Shown piece by piece: positions 1-13,865 of a stretch of 64,000 bases of DNA. The notes beneath the pieces were generated by a model. That model had not been told where the DNA came from and ran no database searches. It saw only the letters and a list, made by a program, of their open reading frames with translations. Location: contig JAHRBC010000002.1 of the NCBI GenBank assembly GCA_022702545.1, forward strand, positions 2,666,001 to 2,730,000, read 5' to 3'. Source of the stretch: Phycomyces nitens (taxonomy: Eukaryota; Mucoromycota; Mucoromycetes; Mucorales; Phycomycetaceae). Position 1 is the stretch's first letter. Each line of letters opens with the position of its first letter. Both the position numbers and the translations under genes were made by a program.

Positions 1-264
1 TTCCTATTGTTGGGCTTATTCACAAACATCTATTTTGCCGCCAAGTTTATCATCTAAACATCTTTGCCGCCAAACCTTGCAACACCCTTTACTTATTTTG
101 GGCTATTTTATCCTGCTAAATAAAATACCAGATCATATATGCCATAGATATTTGTTTATTTGTGTAAATAGTGGTGTTTTATATGACTACAAAAGTATGT
201 ATATATATAAAAAAAACCAACTATTTTTGCACAAGATAGCAAACTGCAAGAGTGTGGGCTGGCT

Positions 265-491
265 TTACTTGTTGGCATTCTTGTCCGCGGCACTTTGGGC
301 TCTGCTCTTAAAGTCCTGGTTGGTCCCAGTTCTGTCGGCATGAGATTGGATACGGGAAGCATCTTGGGGGTTCATTTGATGATGGCCGCCTCCAGAATGC
401 TGGCCAGTGGGGTTTTGCTTGGTTCCCTATGGAAGCGTGTTAGAGCAAGCCAGTATGGTTCAAAGACATTTACTTGAGGATTGTGTGACAT
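265..491 (-). CDS. Small SMP (seed maturation protein)-domain protein
   Basis: Two exons (491-474, 426-265) joined over a 47-bp intron (473-427, GTAAAT...CTAAC...ATAG) give a 59-residue hydrophilic protein. After a Gly/Gln/His-rich start it reads DASRIQSHADRTG and ends KSRAQSAADKNANK. This matches the SMP repeat, a short motif (DASRIQS..., ARAQSAADKN) of small stress-associated fungal and plant LEA-like proteins. Without splicing the start ORF runs into a stop, while the second exon alone lacks a start, so the intron is well supported. There is no signal peptide or membrane segment. A role in desiccation or stress tolerance is inference from the family only. Confidence 0.75.
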
Positions 492-693
492 GTTGGTGAT
501 GAGGAAACATTGTTGAAGAAAAAAACTGTTCTTTTTATATGATTTTTTTGTGTGTGTGTGTGGACGTGATAAGATTGCTTGAATATAATCATCTATCTGG
601 TCCGTCTCTGTTTTTAGATTTGGCGTCAATGAGAAAACATTCTCACCATCATGTCATTATTAAACAATGCTATGCTTGATTTATACAAGTCTG

Positions 694-3018
<2,325 letters not shown>

Positions 3019-3224
3019 AATCGTTTACTAAAGAAAGTCCACACTCAGCCACTGAGAGAGGTCTTTGGTGTTTCTGCTGCATATTTGTGACGCCGATTTC
3101 CTCCTTCCTTCCTTTTTTATTTTTTTTTAAATATATACATATATTCTATATACATAATATATTTTTAAAATATTTTTATTTTATTTTTTAAAAAAAACAC
3201 ACTTGCTCACTACACACTTTTATA

Positions 3225-3776
3225 ATGGGAAGGTACGAGTGCTCAATCAAAAAGAAAATAAAGTACTGATCCAACCATGTATCTAGACTTCGACGATCGC
3301 GCACTCATCACAGTATCCGTGACAATTATCGCAAATACCGTACCCGTAATTACACCCGAGATCTCGATCAGATCCACGATGACATTAAACCTGAGAATGC
3401 CGACAAGTTGAAGAATCAAGAAGAGGATCCTGATAAGCCGGGATTGGGACAGAACTACTGCATCGAGTGCGCGTAAGTATTGGGAACAAGCGTTGGACTG
3501 TTGGACTGTTGGACTGTTGTATTGATCTATTGTTTGTATCTAGCCGTCACTTTGTCACTTCTGATGCATTAACGGTCCACCTAAAGGGCAAGCTCCACAA
3601 GAGACGAGTAAAGAAGGTCCAAGAAGAGCCCTATACCCAGGCAGAGGTAAGAATTGATCTCAAATAACATTGATATTGACTGTCAATAGGCCAATGCTGC
3701 TGCAGGTATGAGCGGAACAGACAATGGTAAAAAGGGTGGACGGTCCCTGGCAGATGTGAAGATGGAAGAAGTATAG
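3225..3776 (+). CDS. BUD20: BUD20/ZNF593-type C2H2 zinc-finger ribosome biogenesis factor
   Basis: Four exons (3225-3232, 3287-3472, 3544-3646, 3690-3776) encode 127 residues. The first exon is only 8 nt (M-G-R split). The body has the family signature: basic N-terminus with RDLDQIHDD, then [13 protein letters not shown], a single C2H2 finger (C-x2-C...H-x5-H) and [13 protein letters not shown] followed by PYTQAE. BUD20 (yeast) and ZNF593 (animal) bind pre-60S particles and help export them from the nucleus. The length is close to the family. The neighbouring helicase gene is divergent, so the 206-bp spacer is probably a shared promoter. Very confident. Confidence 0.92.
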
Positions 3777-4193
3777 AGAACACCTTGGCCTTTTAAATAA
3801 ATATACAAGATATTTTTTCTTTTTTTTTCAAGAAACAAAAAACAAAATACAAAAAATGATTAAAGTGCTGCTGTGGATGTGTGTGTGTGTAACTTTTGGT
3901 CGAAAGGACATGGCCGAGTTCCGAAGCGATCATGAACGTGGTGGTGTACCCACGAGATTCTGCCTTGTCGAGTGATGATGTGATTGGTTGATTACTTACA
4001 GCACATGTATATGGCACAAGCCATTCAGCTGTTGCTTGTCACTCTCTCTCTCTCTCTCTCTTTCTCTCTTTCTCTCTTTCTCTCTCTTTATTTATTTATT
4101 TTGCTTGTCCTTACTCGTCCTTGCGACATACTTGCACTCTTGGTCTCTTAAACTGTTTTTTTATAAAGGCAGTCTTATCTGTTAGGATTGCTA
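3777..4193 (+). promoter_or_regulatory. Intergenic region with pyrimidine-rich (CT) tract
   Basis: This is the stretch between BUD20 and the next plus-strand gene. It holds an A-rich run, a short TG run near 3880, and a CT-rich tract at about 4039-4087. CT blocks upstream of a start are common in fungal promoters. A minus-strand ORF (3793-4017) shows no family match and no splice partners, so I do not call it a gene. Confidence 0.4.
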
Positions 4194-5297
4194 ATGACCA
4201 ATGCATCTTATGATTTACATTTACATTCGCATTCCCCAACCACCTCTACCTCATCAGATAAACCCAGTAGACTGAAGAGGTTCTCGCGCTGGACACAGTC
4301 TCTTTCTCTACTCAATAAGCTTAGACGACCAAAACCCAAGCCAGATATCCGACGTCAGAGTAGCACCCAGGTCAGACAGCTTGATGCCGAGTTGCCGAGA
4401 CGAGTGTTGCACAGTAGCAAAATCAATCCGCCTCCTGAAGATGACCAGACCCTGGAAGTGCCAGTTCTAGATAGATTGTACGAATCACCCATAAAATTAC
4501 TCCCGGCCCTTTCATCATTACCACCACCACCACGACATACAATGTCAAGAAAGAATAGGATCCAGAGCATGCAGCTTGGAGATCTGGAGACCGTCCATGT
4601 GGCTGTGCCTATCCAACGCCCGCGCACCATGGCCAGTCGCCCTTGTGTACTCAGACTGTCTCTGGATGTGGAACAACACTCTACGCTATCACACGAGTCA
4701 AACTTGTCCAACGACAGCGAAGATAGGTCGAGCACATACACTAGCCAAAGCATCTCTAGACCTGGTCTTGGCAGCCGCCGGTCGGATCCAACCACACCCT
4801 TTCGCAGCGGGACTCTCGGTAGCATCAGAAAATCAGATCTCAGCGACTTGATTGTCAATAGAGCCAGCAGCCGACTATCGCTCATCGAACGCCGCAGACG
4901 CCGCTCTCCTCAGACAGTCCCCGATGATGGACGCCTCTTGCTTGCCCTCAACGACCACCCTTCTGATGGGCTGTGGCAGGAAAGAAGCCTGATATCCTTT
5001 GACAGAGACGTCTCTAGACAGGAGGCCATGTTTGCCTTGGAAGGGCGACGAATATCAGACACAACTACAGCGTCATTTGGACGCGACAAGCCATCTTACG
5101 ACAATGATTTCCCCATCAACGATGATATAATTCGTCGTAGATCTGCATTAGAAGACCAGGACAACAGCCTGCACATCATTCCAGAAAACACAAACACGCC
5201 ACCATCTTCAGCAAATATCAAGGCACGCACACCATCGCTCATCTATTTTCCTTCATCGCCAAGCTCTGCTGGGTCGCTTGAGCAGGTCAGCGAATGA
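4194..5297 (+). CDS. Uncharacterised Ser/Arg-rich disordered protein
   Basis: This is a single open frame of 367 residues. I take ATG 4194 (MTNASYDLHLHSHS), because the six bases before it that extend the frame begin with TTG rather than ATG. The N-terminus is basic (SRLKRFSRWTQSLSLLNKLRRPKPKP). The rest is rich in Ser, Arg, Asp and Pro with repeated RRS and RS motifs and short proline runs, which suggests intrinsic disorder and possible phosphorylation. I see no domain, signal peptide or membrane segment. Codon use is GC-richer than the flanks, consistent with a real gene. Function unknown. Confidence 0.7.
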   Translation: MTNASYDLHLHSHSPTTSTSSDKPSRLKRFSRWTQSLSLLNKLRRPKPKPDIRRQSSTQVRQLDAELPRRVLHSSKINPPPEDDQTLEVPVLDRLYESPIKLLPALSSLPPPPRHTMSRKNRIQSMQLGDLETVHVAVPIQRPRTMASRPCVLRLSLDVEQHSTLSHESNLSNDSEDRSSTYTSQSISRPGLGSRRSDPTTPFRSGTLGSIRKSDLSDLIVNRASSRLSLIERRRRRSPQTVPDDGRLLLALNDHPSDGLWQERSLISFDRDVSRQEAMFALEGRRISDTTTASFGRDKPSYDNDFPINDDIIRRRSALEDQDNSLHIIPENTNTPPSSANIKARTPSLIYFPSSPSSAGSLEQVSE

Positions 5298-5483
5298 AGC
5301 CAGCTGTTCCTGTATATCTTTCTATACCCTCTCATTATCGACTGTCTGGTACCGTCACATTCTCTCCCCTTACTTCTTCTGCTCTCGCTGGCACGATAGA
5401 GTCACTCTTTTACACATCTACATTTAATAATGATAATAAAAAAACACACACACTTGCACAAACTCTAGGGAATACAAAAAGGT

Positions 5484-6491
5484 CTAGACGGATTTTAATC
5501 TATTTTGTCCCACCTCATCGAGGTATTCTTGTCTGTACATCTTGAAACTCTCGATGATTTCCTCGGGTGTCTTGTCTCTGGCAAAGCAGTCAACAAACTC
5601 ACCCTCGGGGTTCATGAGGTAAAAGAAGATGGAGTGATCGACCAGGTAATCGTCCTGCTCGTCTGGTATCGAGATGTACACTCTATAGGACCTGGCCACT
5701 CGCTTGATTGTCTCGACATCTCCCGTCAACCCTATCATGGCTGGGTGAAAGTCCTTGACGTATTCCCTTACAACTGCGGCTGTGTCTCGTCGAGGATCGC
5801 AGGTGATAAAGACTGGCACGACAGGCAGCTCTTTATTACCTTGCTCCTTGTTCTCTGACGCTTTATTATTTTTATTTTATTTTCATTTTTTTCAATCGTT
5901 TAACATTCGTGTCTCTTTGGGCATTCGTATTTACCTAGAGCATCGACAACCTCGGACATCTTGTCGAGTTCTTCAGGACAAATGTCAGGACAATGAGTGA
6001 ACCCGAAATAGATCAAATGGAACTGGCCGTGGAGATCAGTGTCCCTAAATGGCTTTTCGGTTGCAGCATTGACCAATGTAAATGGACCACCAATGTTTGG
6101 CTTTCCAAAGGATCTCTTGGCCAGATACTCCTTTCTCTTGCCTAGATTACGGGGCCCCTCAGCTATTATTAATCGCTCTTTATTATTATCTCGACAATCT
6201 TATCTTACGTTCTTTTATCACGCGTTCTTTTTCATTCTTGAAATAGACTGCCAGACCGACGCCTGTTGCCACAAATAGACCACCCGCTTTCCAGCTAAAT
6301 TTCTAGCCGGGTCGATTTAATTTAATAAAGGCTTCAAATGGCTTTCATACTTTTGGCTCGGGTGAGGTGGTAAGCCATCTTTGGCCAGAGAGAGAGAGAG
6401 GACGGACCTAAGAGGAATATAGCTTTTATTACCATGGCCTCTAAACACTCTAGAGACTTGCCCTCGCGATTGGTCTTAGGCATCTCAACAT
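5484..6491 (-). CDS. SCO1: SCO1-type copper chaperone for cytochrome c oxidase
   Basis: Five exons (6491-6462, 6407-6351, 6302-6209, 6141-5935, 5854-5484) give 252 residues. The order is a mitochondrial-type presequence ([10 protein letters not shown]...[10 protein letters not shown]), one membrane span (about 34-50), then the thioredoxin-like domain with the copper site CPDIC (Cys111/Cys115) and the conserved His203 (LVDHS). SCO1 delivers copper to the CuA site of Cox2 in the inner membrane. Intron 1 (6461-6408) needs a GC-AG donor (AGG|GCAAGT); with it the presequence joins cleanly to RWLTTS. The gene is divergent from SUMO and convergent with the gene upstream in the window. Very confident on identity, a little less on exon 1. 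Confidence 0.93.
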
Positions 6492-6684
6492 GGTGAGGGG
6501 AGGGGGGGCGAAAAAAGAAGAGGACGAAAGAGAGGTTGGAAAAATATCCAAAAAAAGACGGAAAAAGAGTAGTCACTTGTTGGATAGAGCAAGTTGACAG
6601 AAAGAGAGAAAAAGAAAAAAAAAGCAACCAGACCATCAACGTCAGCAGCTGATTCAAAAATAAAATAAATAAATAAATATAAAA

Positions 6685-6729
<45 letters not shown>

Positions 6730-6794
6730 AAAGAAATCTACAAAACCAAATAACCTTTTACGCATCTATATCTCTCCATCTCTTTTTTTACATC
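6492..6794. promoter_or_regulatory. Divergent SCO1/SUMO promoter region with (ATT)n
   Basis: The start codons of SCO1 and SUMO are 303 bp apart on opposite strands. The spacer carries an A-rich block and an uninterrupted ATT repeat at about 6686-6728. Apart from the repeat there is only low-complexity A/T, so the regulatory elements of both genes must lie here or within the transcripts. Confidence 0.5.
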
Positions 6795-7204
6795 ATGGCA
6801 GACACTGGAAAACCCGAGAAGAAGGAAGGAGCTACTGCAAATGAGCACATCAACCTCAAAGTGGTCGGCAGCGTAAGTTTAATGATTAAAACGCTGAATC
6901 TTGTTCTCATTCCAATGACAGGACAAGAGCGAAGTGTTCTTCAAGATCAAGAGAGCCACACCCTTGAAGAAATTGATGGACGCGTACCTTGACAGACAAG
7001 GAAAGGCACCTGGGTCGGTAAGATTCTTGTATGATGGCAACCGTGTTCTGCCAGAGAATACGCCTGAACAGGTAATGTCATATAATATATAATATATACA
7101 TGTATGTATATTCTCTGGTCTGTATGTTAATATGCTTTACTTAGCTCGACATGGACGATGGTGATTGTATTGATGTTTGGGTTGAGCAGCTGGGTGGTCA
7201 ATAA
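6795..7204 (+). CDS. SMT3: SUMO (small ubiquitin-like modifier) precursor
   Basis: Three exons (6795-6872, 6922-7071, 7145-7204) give 95 residues. The sequence follows SUMO throughout: HINLKVVG, then EVFFKIKRATPLKKLMDAY (the KI-x-R-x-TPL signature), RFLYDGNRV, the PENTPEQ turn and LDMDDGDCIDVWVEQLGG. It ends GGQ, so a protease must remove a single Gln to expose the di-Gly (93-94) used for conjugation. The internal GGTAAG near 7017 is in frame and is read through, not spliced, because the protein stays collinear with the family. Confidence 0.96.
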
Positions 7205-7765
7205 GAAAAAAGGTCTTTATATTTATCACCAACATCTTTGTCTTTATGTATCCCAAATCTATTTCTCAATATTGAATACAGCACATCTACATTTATACCT
7301 AATGATCTATTGATCTATTGATTCTACTAATAATAACCGCCGTAATACGAATAAGAGCAAGATAGCATACTCTTATTGGCCTTGTTGTTTACTGCATACA
7401 ACTTTCCTTGGGTTTAAATATCCAATTATCCCATTCTATTTTATTATTTTTTCCCTCTGTATCTTTTGGTCCCTTTTCATTTGCTCTTTAACCGTGTCAC
7501 CTTCCGTGAAAGGGAGGTTCTGAGATCCAATCTCTTGACAAATATCCATTCCACTCCCTTTTCTCCCACTTTCTCTTTCTCTTTCTCTCTTTTTGTTCCA
7601 TTACACAACACTATATATTATATATATATATTATATTATATATATATCTATATATCTATATACCCCTCTTACCTCTCTTTTGTGGACCTGCCTTGAGAAT
7701 ATCTCTTTTTCTTCTTTTTCTTTTTAAAAAAACCTACGGGTCCAAACCTCAAAGAAAAGCAATAA
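7205..7765 (+). promoter_or_regulatory. Intergenic region upstream of SSK1
   Basis: This stretch has no gene. It contains the SUMO 3' region, a CT-rich block around 7560-7600, and a TA-rich run of about 45 bp (near 7610-7655) before the SSK1 start, a layout typical of fungal core promoters. The 76-codon ORF at 7466-7696 has no recognisable content. Confidence 0.4.
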
Positions 7766-10700
7766 ATGGCACAACATTCAGATAAATCTCTGCCCAAAGA
7801 CAACCCAAAGGACTCGGCATTACTAACCGCGTCCAAATCAAACCAAGACGATCTCAAACCCATCCTCTCGAGATTAGTCTCTGAAGAATGGTTGCCAGAA
7901 ACTCATCGCCAAAGACCCCGACTGAGCTATCTGAGGTCAGCCTGGGGATCTCAAGACTTGCGAGCCATCAAAGCAAAACAACCACTCTCAATAGAACTAC
8001 CCAGACTAGAATCCTGGCCAACCACAAAAGAGCCCTACAATGGCCTAGAACGAGAAATAAACCATCTTGCGACCATTGGCGTATCTCTATCTGTCATCGG
8101 CTCTTTTGCTGTACTCGGCATTAGTCTTGACGACATTATCCTTCAAATAGCCACCGGATTGAGCTCTGTCTGGTGGCTCATCATGGCAGTGCTCTGGATA
8201 CGCTCGCCTGCCAGTCTAGAAATATACCTCAAGTGGACCACCCATAGCTCACTCGTCAGTACTGCAATAACCATTTCAGCCATAGTCCCCTGGACCACTC
8301 TCCAGAAATCAGAACTCTGGCTGTGGTATATGCCGCTCTACAAATTGGCCCCTGTGTTGGCCAGTCTAACCGGACTGATCTTCCTGTACATTGCCCTGCG
8401 GCTTGACTGGGTCTCTAGTCAGACCGCCACACGGCTCAGACTTCATCTGGAGCAGGAGCACGATCGTCTTCAGACCGTGGTGTGTGATGCAGTCGAAGAG
8501 GAACTCTGCACCCGTCAAACATTCCTCTCGACCGTCAGTCAGGAGATCCAGGACGCCGCATTGATGATAATCACCACCCTCGAGCAATTCTCGCCGGCCA
8601 GCATTCTCTCCAACACCTATGAGCTGTTGAGTGCTTGCTCAATTGCGGTCCCAATCGCAAGCATATCGGCCATCAACACTTCTGTCAAGCAAGTATGCCA
8701 TGTCAGCTCTCATTTGGAGCTAGTTGCCCGTCTCCTGAGAGAAGGCTCGACATCCTCGGCGGGTGACAGTATCCAGAGCCTTGTCCGCCAAGAGTTTGAT
8801 ATCGGGGACATGGTGCAGAATGTTGGAGACGCCTTGGCAGGTATGGCGTCCAAGCTAGATGTCAAATTGGTGATCTATCATGCAGACAATGGTCTCCACC
8901 ACACCCACGTGGTTGGCGATGAAGGTGCAATGCGCCATGCTCTCTTGGATGTAAGATGGTTTATTTTTTATTGCTTTTGGACAGCATCTAACCCCACTTA
9001 CTTACTTATTCTTGGCAGCTCCTTCACAATATCCTCGAGGGGTGTACGCCAGGTGCATGCATCGAACTCGGGCTAAATATCACAACAGCAGCCACAGATC
9101 GGTTCAAGATTGCGTTTGAGATCACCCACACAACTTCCCCAGCCATACCCAATGGTCTCACCACGGCTTGTCTGCCAAACGCAAACCTCACTGCCCGTCT
9201 GCTGCACTACATTGGGGCCAGTCTCTCGGTGGACGACATTAGTCTCAAGAAGACACGTTTTGATGTCGTTCTCGAGATGGAAGCCGGCCACGAGGACCAC
9301 AGCCACAAACCCCTGTTCCTCAAGAATGCCTTTTCGGCGTCTCAGAAACACTACTCGACAATCAAGTTCTCCAATGAACCTACCCTCAAGGAACTGTGTC
9401 GGTTCATCGAGAACCTCCGTGGCCTCAAGATTGTCTTGCATGCATCTGAACAGAGTGTGTTCTCAAAACACTTGACAAGTTGTCTCGCCAGCTGGAACAC
9501 GGACATTAGCCATGTTCCGATTGACTATAGCGAAGGACCTGAAGACGACTGGAGTATGTCTGGAGTGTCTGGAGACGACATTACCCCTGGATCAGAGATC
9601 AGCCAACGCTCCACGGCTCCCATTACTCCACTCCCAGGCACGGCTTCCTTTGAAGCCAATATTCACACGCCTCCACTGCAGCCCCAACCACAGTCCTCCT
9701 CACTGCCGCCACAAGCGCGCCCCACACCTCCAATCCCTACACCAGCAATTGAAGAGGAACACCTGCATTCTCTTCCACCTGCATTCATCCTAATTGACGA
9801 CGATATCCTGACTTTGGAACGCAAGCTGCACGAATTCCGCACCCAGCCTCCTGCATCTGCAAACACCCTTCAGAACCACCAGAACATCCGTCGCCACAAG
9901 CGCAACAAGTCTAGCAACCACCCTTCCCAGAACTTCTTTCACCAAGGCACCACGGCCATCATTCACTTTACCTCGCTCACAAACTACAAGCGCGTCCGGG
10001 ATTCTGTCCAGTTCTTCTCGTCTTCCACACACCAATTGCCATTTTCCATGCCACGGGTGGTGGTTGTGCCCAAACCAGCCGGCCCGCGTCGCTTCCTGAC
10101 CGCTCTCCATACCGCATGGAACAACGCGGTTGTTGAGCCCCACTTCTTGCCCATTGCCACCTCACCCTCCAGCCCATGCCCGCCTACGTTTGGCATGACC
10201 CAGATGCGAGAGAACAATCCGGGTGGATCCTCGCCAGTGACCAATCTGTGTGATTCTGAGCGTACTGGCCAGCTAAGATCCTCGCCTGGTGAATCGGTCA
10301 TTAGGCGGCGTCCTGGCAGTGGAGTCTTTAGTCCTCCGCCTACTGCAAGTGATTCCAATGCGCACGAAGCCAGTTACTTTTTTGACTCTGGAATGGCCTC
10401 CAACGTGTCTGGGATGGCCTGCATTGCTGCAAATGTGCCATCAGGTGTACCCCTTGGCTCGCCTGTCCTGGGTGCCACCCTGGGCTCTGTGCGCAATCTC
10501 GGGCCTACCCGACGCAGATCCCATGCAGAGCTCAATGCGAGTGGATCTAGTCCTTCTGCGACCGGCAACAGCATTTCTGGTGTGACGCCTTCAGACTATC
10601 TGACGAGCGGCGGTAGTCCGGCCACACTGGCCAACCTGGTCCATGGGCATGGACATGGCCATACTCCTTTTGGCCAAGGCTCATCGCCTGTCAATAGTCC

Positions 10701-12142
10701 GCTCAAGGTTCAGTACAATAATCCGGCTGCAAACAGCCCAGAAAAGAAGCATCCCGACCATGCCCTCCGGACTGGTGTGCTTTCCAGCCCTGACGAGCCA
10801 AACAATCAAAAGTGTCCTCAGGCAGCCGGCCTTCCAAGCCAGCCTTTGAAAGACCAGGCAAAGTCGCCTCTAGCCTGCGATGGACACCCTTTGACACCAA
10901 ATGAGACTAGTTCAACAGCCAAGAAACCAATGAGGGCAAACATTAAGCTCAATAAGAAACGACGCAAGGAAAGGAGTGCCATGTCTGAAAGTGTTGTCAA
11001 CCCACCGATCAATGTATTGATTGTCGAAGGTAATAAGACTAAAAAAAAAAAAAAAAAAAAAAGCTAAACATATGCCATAGACAACATTATCAACCAGGCC
11101 ATCCTGTCTGCCTGGATGAAGAAGCACAGGATAAAGTTTTCTGTGGCCAGCAATGGACAAGAAGCAGTTGAAAAGTGGAAACAAGGCGGATTCCACTTGG
11201 TGTTGGTGAGTTTGGTTTTGAGACATGAGCTTGGTCAGTTACTGACTGACCGACTTACTGACTGACTTACTGACTGACTGGGTTTGTTAGATGGACATCC
11301 AATTGCCTGTGATGGACGGCATTCAGGCCACAAAGACAATCCGAGCAATCGAAAAGGAACAAAAGATTGGAGTTCTTCCCATGTCGTCCTCGTTCCTTCG
11401 CCAGCAGCAACTTCGACAATCGACTAGTGGAACTACCGCAGCAACTACGACGGCAAACAGTAGTACAATGTCTCTAGACATTACAGATGAGGCTGAGACA
11501 TTGGTACCCTTTGATATCACCAAGAATGGAGAGGAACTCCCACCCTCGACCTTTAGATCGCCTGTGATCATTGTAGCCTTGACTGCCTCGTCGCTTGAAT
11601 CCGATCGACATGCGGCTCTTGCGGCTGGATGCAATGACTTTTTGACCAAGCCTGTGAGCCTAGAGTGGCTAGAAAAAAAGATTGTAGAGTGGGGATGTAT
11701 GCAAGCCTTGATTGATTTTGAGGGCTGGAGACAATGGAAACAATCTTCGACCACCGATGCAACTGTCCGTACTCTTCAAATCACACCAAAAAAAGAATCG
11801 GATGTGGCTGAGGAGAATGCGAAAAACACGGACACAAAGGCTCGGCAAAAGGATGAAGAAGAGAAGCGAAGGATTGCTGAGCTGAGCCGAGCAGCCCTAT
11901 TGTCTGGTAAAGGAGTGTTGTTGCCGGGAGCAGTTGGACTGACAAAGGCCCGGAGGTTTTCTACCCTTGACCGAAATGGTAGTACGGGTAGTTCTTATGG
12001 GTCAAGGCGTGGGCATCCAATGATGATGCCAAAGGGTGGGTCAGATTCAAACCTATTGGCTGGAGTACAAAACAGTAGAGAAGGCTGGCAAATACGCGAT
12101 AACATTGATCGTAAAGTGATTATGAGTACTGTAGAAGAGTAA
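7766..12142 (+). CDS. SSK1: SSK1-type response regulator with membrane pseudo-histidine-kinase N-terminus
   Basis: Four exons (7766-8950, 9019-11029, 11081-11205, 11291-12142) encode 1390 residues. The C-terminal receiver domain (about 1060-1235) has VLIVEDN, phospho-acceptor Asp1109 (MDIQLPVMDG), VALTAS and the Lys of FLTKPV, then WGCMQALIDF, the hallmark of fungal Ssk1/Mcs4, which feeds the HOG MAP kinase cascade. About 65 extra Ser/Thr-rich residues interrupt the receiver. The N-terminus has four hydrophobic segments (about 100-120, 127-146, 160-178, 193-212), then a degenerate kinase core: H-box-like LSTVSQEIQ with Gln259 in place of His, and an N-box-like GDEGAMRHALLDLLHNI. Residues about 555-1055 are disordered. 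Intron 2 (11030-11080) contains a pure A run. Confidence 0.88.
11039..11062 (+). repeat. Pure A tract inside an SSK1 intron
   Basis: An A run of over twenty bases fills the middle of the 51-bp intron that interrupts the receiver domain between VLIVE and DN. A GCTAAAC branch-like sequence and the CATAG acceptor follow. The tract would tolerate length change, unlike an exon. Confidence 0.9.
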
Positions 12143-12675
12143 TGCCCACATATACACATACATACACACATACACATACACATACACATACATATACATA
12201 CACGCATACACACACACATACACACATTTATATATACATATATATATATATACCTAATTACTACCACTAATAATAATAATAATGATAAAAATAATAATGA
12301 TAAAAATAATACTAATACTAATACTATTAATAACAATAATAATAATAATAATAATCTTAATAATATATTAATACATTTAATAATGTCAATAAAACCATCA
12401 ATTTATTTGCAATATATGGCAGTGAATTGAGCACAGCTAATTATTGTGGTTGGATCTACACAACAATCGAACTTCTTTAAAGAAAATCAAGGGGTTTTGG
12501 GTGACCGGATCCATTCTAATGAAACTCATATTTTTTTTTAAAATAAAAAGAGAGTTTGGGGTTTCTTTTTTTTGTCAGACAATGAAAATTGGTTGAGATC
12601 TTTGCCAAATGCCTCTTCTTCTTCTTCTGTTTTTTTTCCCTTTCTTTCATTACACAATATTATCCAAAACGTACG
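12143..12675. repeat. Microsatellite block downstream of SSK1
   Basis: ACAT/ACAC repeats run from about 12147 to 12255, followed by an imperfect TAA/AAT stretch to about 12355. The rest is AT-rich and contains the start region of the next gene. No coding content apart from upstream in-frame codons of the next ORF. Confidence 0.75.
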
Positions 12676-13404
12676 ATGATGAATAAGAAGCGACCAAGAC
12701 TATCATTTCTCTACCCCACTCAAGCCCTCCTCAAACCACGGGCTCCACAGTCAGACAGCCACAATTTCCATACACCTGGGCTGGCAGACTTCTTGACCAA
12801 TACTGGACCAGCCGACAAGAGAATTGAGTCAAGTATCGATAAAGAATCGATTGTAAGCAACGGGTTCATTTCTCAGTTTGTCGGACGACTGCGCAGAAAT
12901 GCCAGTAAAATTAGTCTTTTCAAAGGATCCAATAGTTCTGCTCAGAAAAACAAACCTGACCATACCCAAACAATCAACACTCCACCCAAACCACGACCTA
13001 TTACGGCCACAGACATGGATGGATCTCCTTCTCCACTCTCGATTGCCGAATTCTCCTTTCCAATGCCACCCATCACACCCATAACACCCATCTCCAAAAA
13101 TAACAGACCATCAAGATTTAGATACATAGAGGGCCCAATGCAACCAGATTCTCTGACAGTTGTAATACCACCCCCTCCACCACCTGTGTTACACAGAAGA
13201 TTGTCATGCCCAGCAATATTGGGTCCTGGCCATTTGATAAACACAACTGGTGGGGTGCCAATGGTTGAAGTCGAGCAATTTGTGGGAAGCACAGAGGAAA
13301 CAAGAATATTATATCTAATGATCGAACGACTTCAGTTTCAATTGTCAGAGGAACAACGGCGTAGAACTAATCTTGAAAGGGTTGTGTACAGAAACAGCCA
13401 TTAG
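12676..13404 (+). CDS. Uncharacterised basic, proline-rich protein with short C-terminal coiled coil
   Basis: This single-exon ORF of 242 residues starts at MMNKKRPRLSFLYPTQ. The frame opens further upstream, but those 29 codons are Phe/Leu-rich and come from T-rich non-coding sequence, so I use the tandem ATG at 12676. Visible parts: a basic patch (GRLRRNASKISLFKG), a stretch rich in Thr/Pro/Ile (PPITPITPIS), a PPPPPPV run, and a charged heptad-like end (MIERLQFQLSEEQRRRTNLERVV) that looks like a coiled coil. No known domain, signal or membrane span. Function unknown. Confidence 0.65.
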   Translation: MMNKKRPRLSFLYPTQALLKPRAPQSDSHNFHTPGLADFLTNTGPADKRIESSIDKESIVSNGFISQFVGRLRRNASKISLFKGSNSSAQKNKPDHTQTINTPPKPRPITATDMDGSPSPLSIAEFSFPMPPITPITPISKNNRPSRFRYIEGPMQPDSLTVVIPPPPPPVLHRRLSCPAILGPGHLINTTGGVPMVEVEQFVGSTEETRILYLMIERLQFQLSEEQRRRTNLERVVYRNSH

Positions 13405-13865
13405 AAGAAAGCATAATTAAATATCAATACTTGGTAGTCTAGTCAATCATCTCAGAAAAAGTCGCTGGCTTTGAGTTTGGTGGCGTGTAAAAAAAAAAGA
13501 AAAGGTTGCGTTTCCAGCAACGAACTTGGTTTACTTTTACTAGTCGTTTGGCAATTAATAAAATAGCTTGACATTGGTTACTTTTACTTCTTCTTTAATA
13601 TGGACAAGTATTTTTGTAAAGTTGTTTGCTACAAGTCCTCACACTCGATTCCTAATGAATAAACTACAAAGAGCTTTATTGTTTAATCTTTTAATGCAGC
13701 CAGTTACAGATAAAAGGAGCAATAAAGATGTTGGTATAGAATCATTCATCAAGCAACCATGTCAAGGCTCCACTGATAAAGACAAGACTAGATTTATCTT
13801 TTCATTTATTTATTTATTATTTGACAAAACAATTGGGCGTCCATATCCAAGTAGTGCAGAGAACG
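13405..13865. other. Non-coding DNA at the edge of the gene-poor block
   Basis: This is AT-rich sequence between the preceding gene and the left inverted-repeat arm. A 116-codon ORF at 13568-13918 runs into the repeat and has no recognisable motif. I see nothing else here. Confidence 0.4.

Noticed and set aside
3793..4017. 74-codon minus-strand ORF after BUD20
   Set aside because: No partner exons, no family match, and the tail is repeat-derived. An RNA gene was considered for the GC-rich part but no tRNA-like fold was seen.
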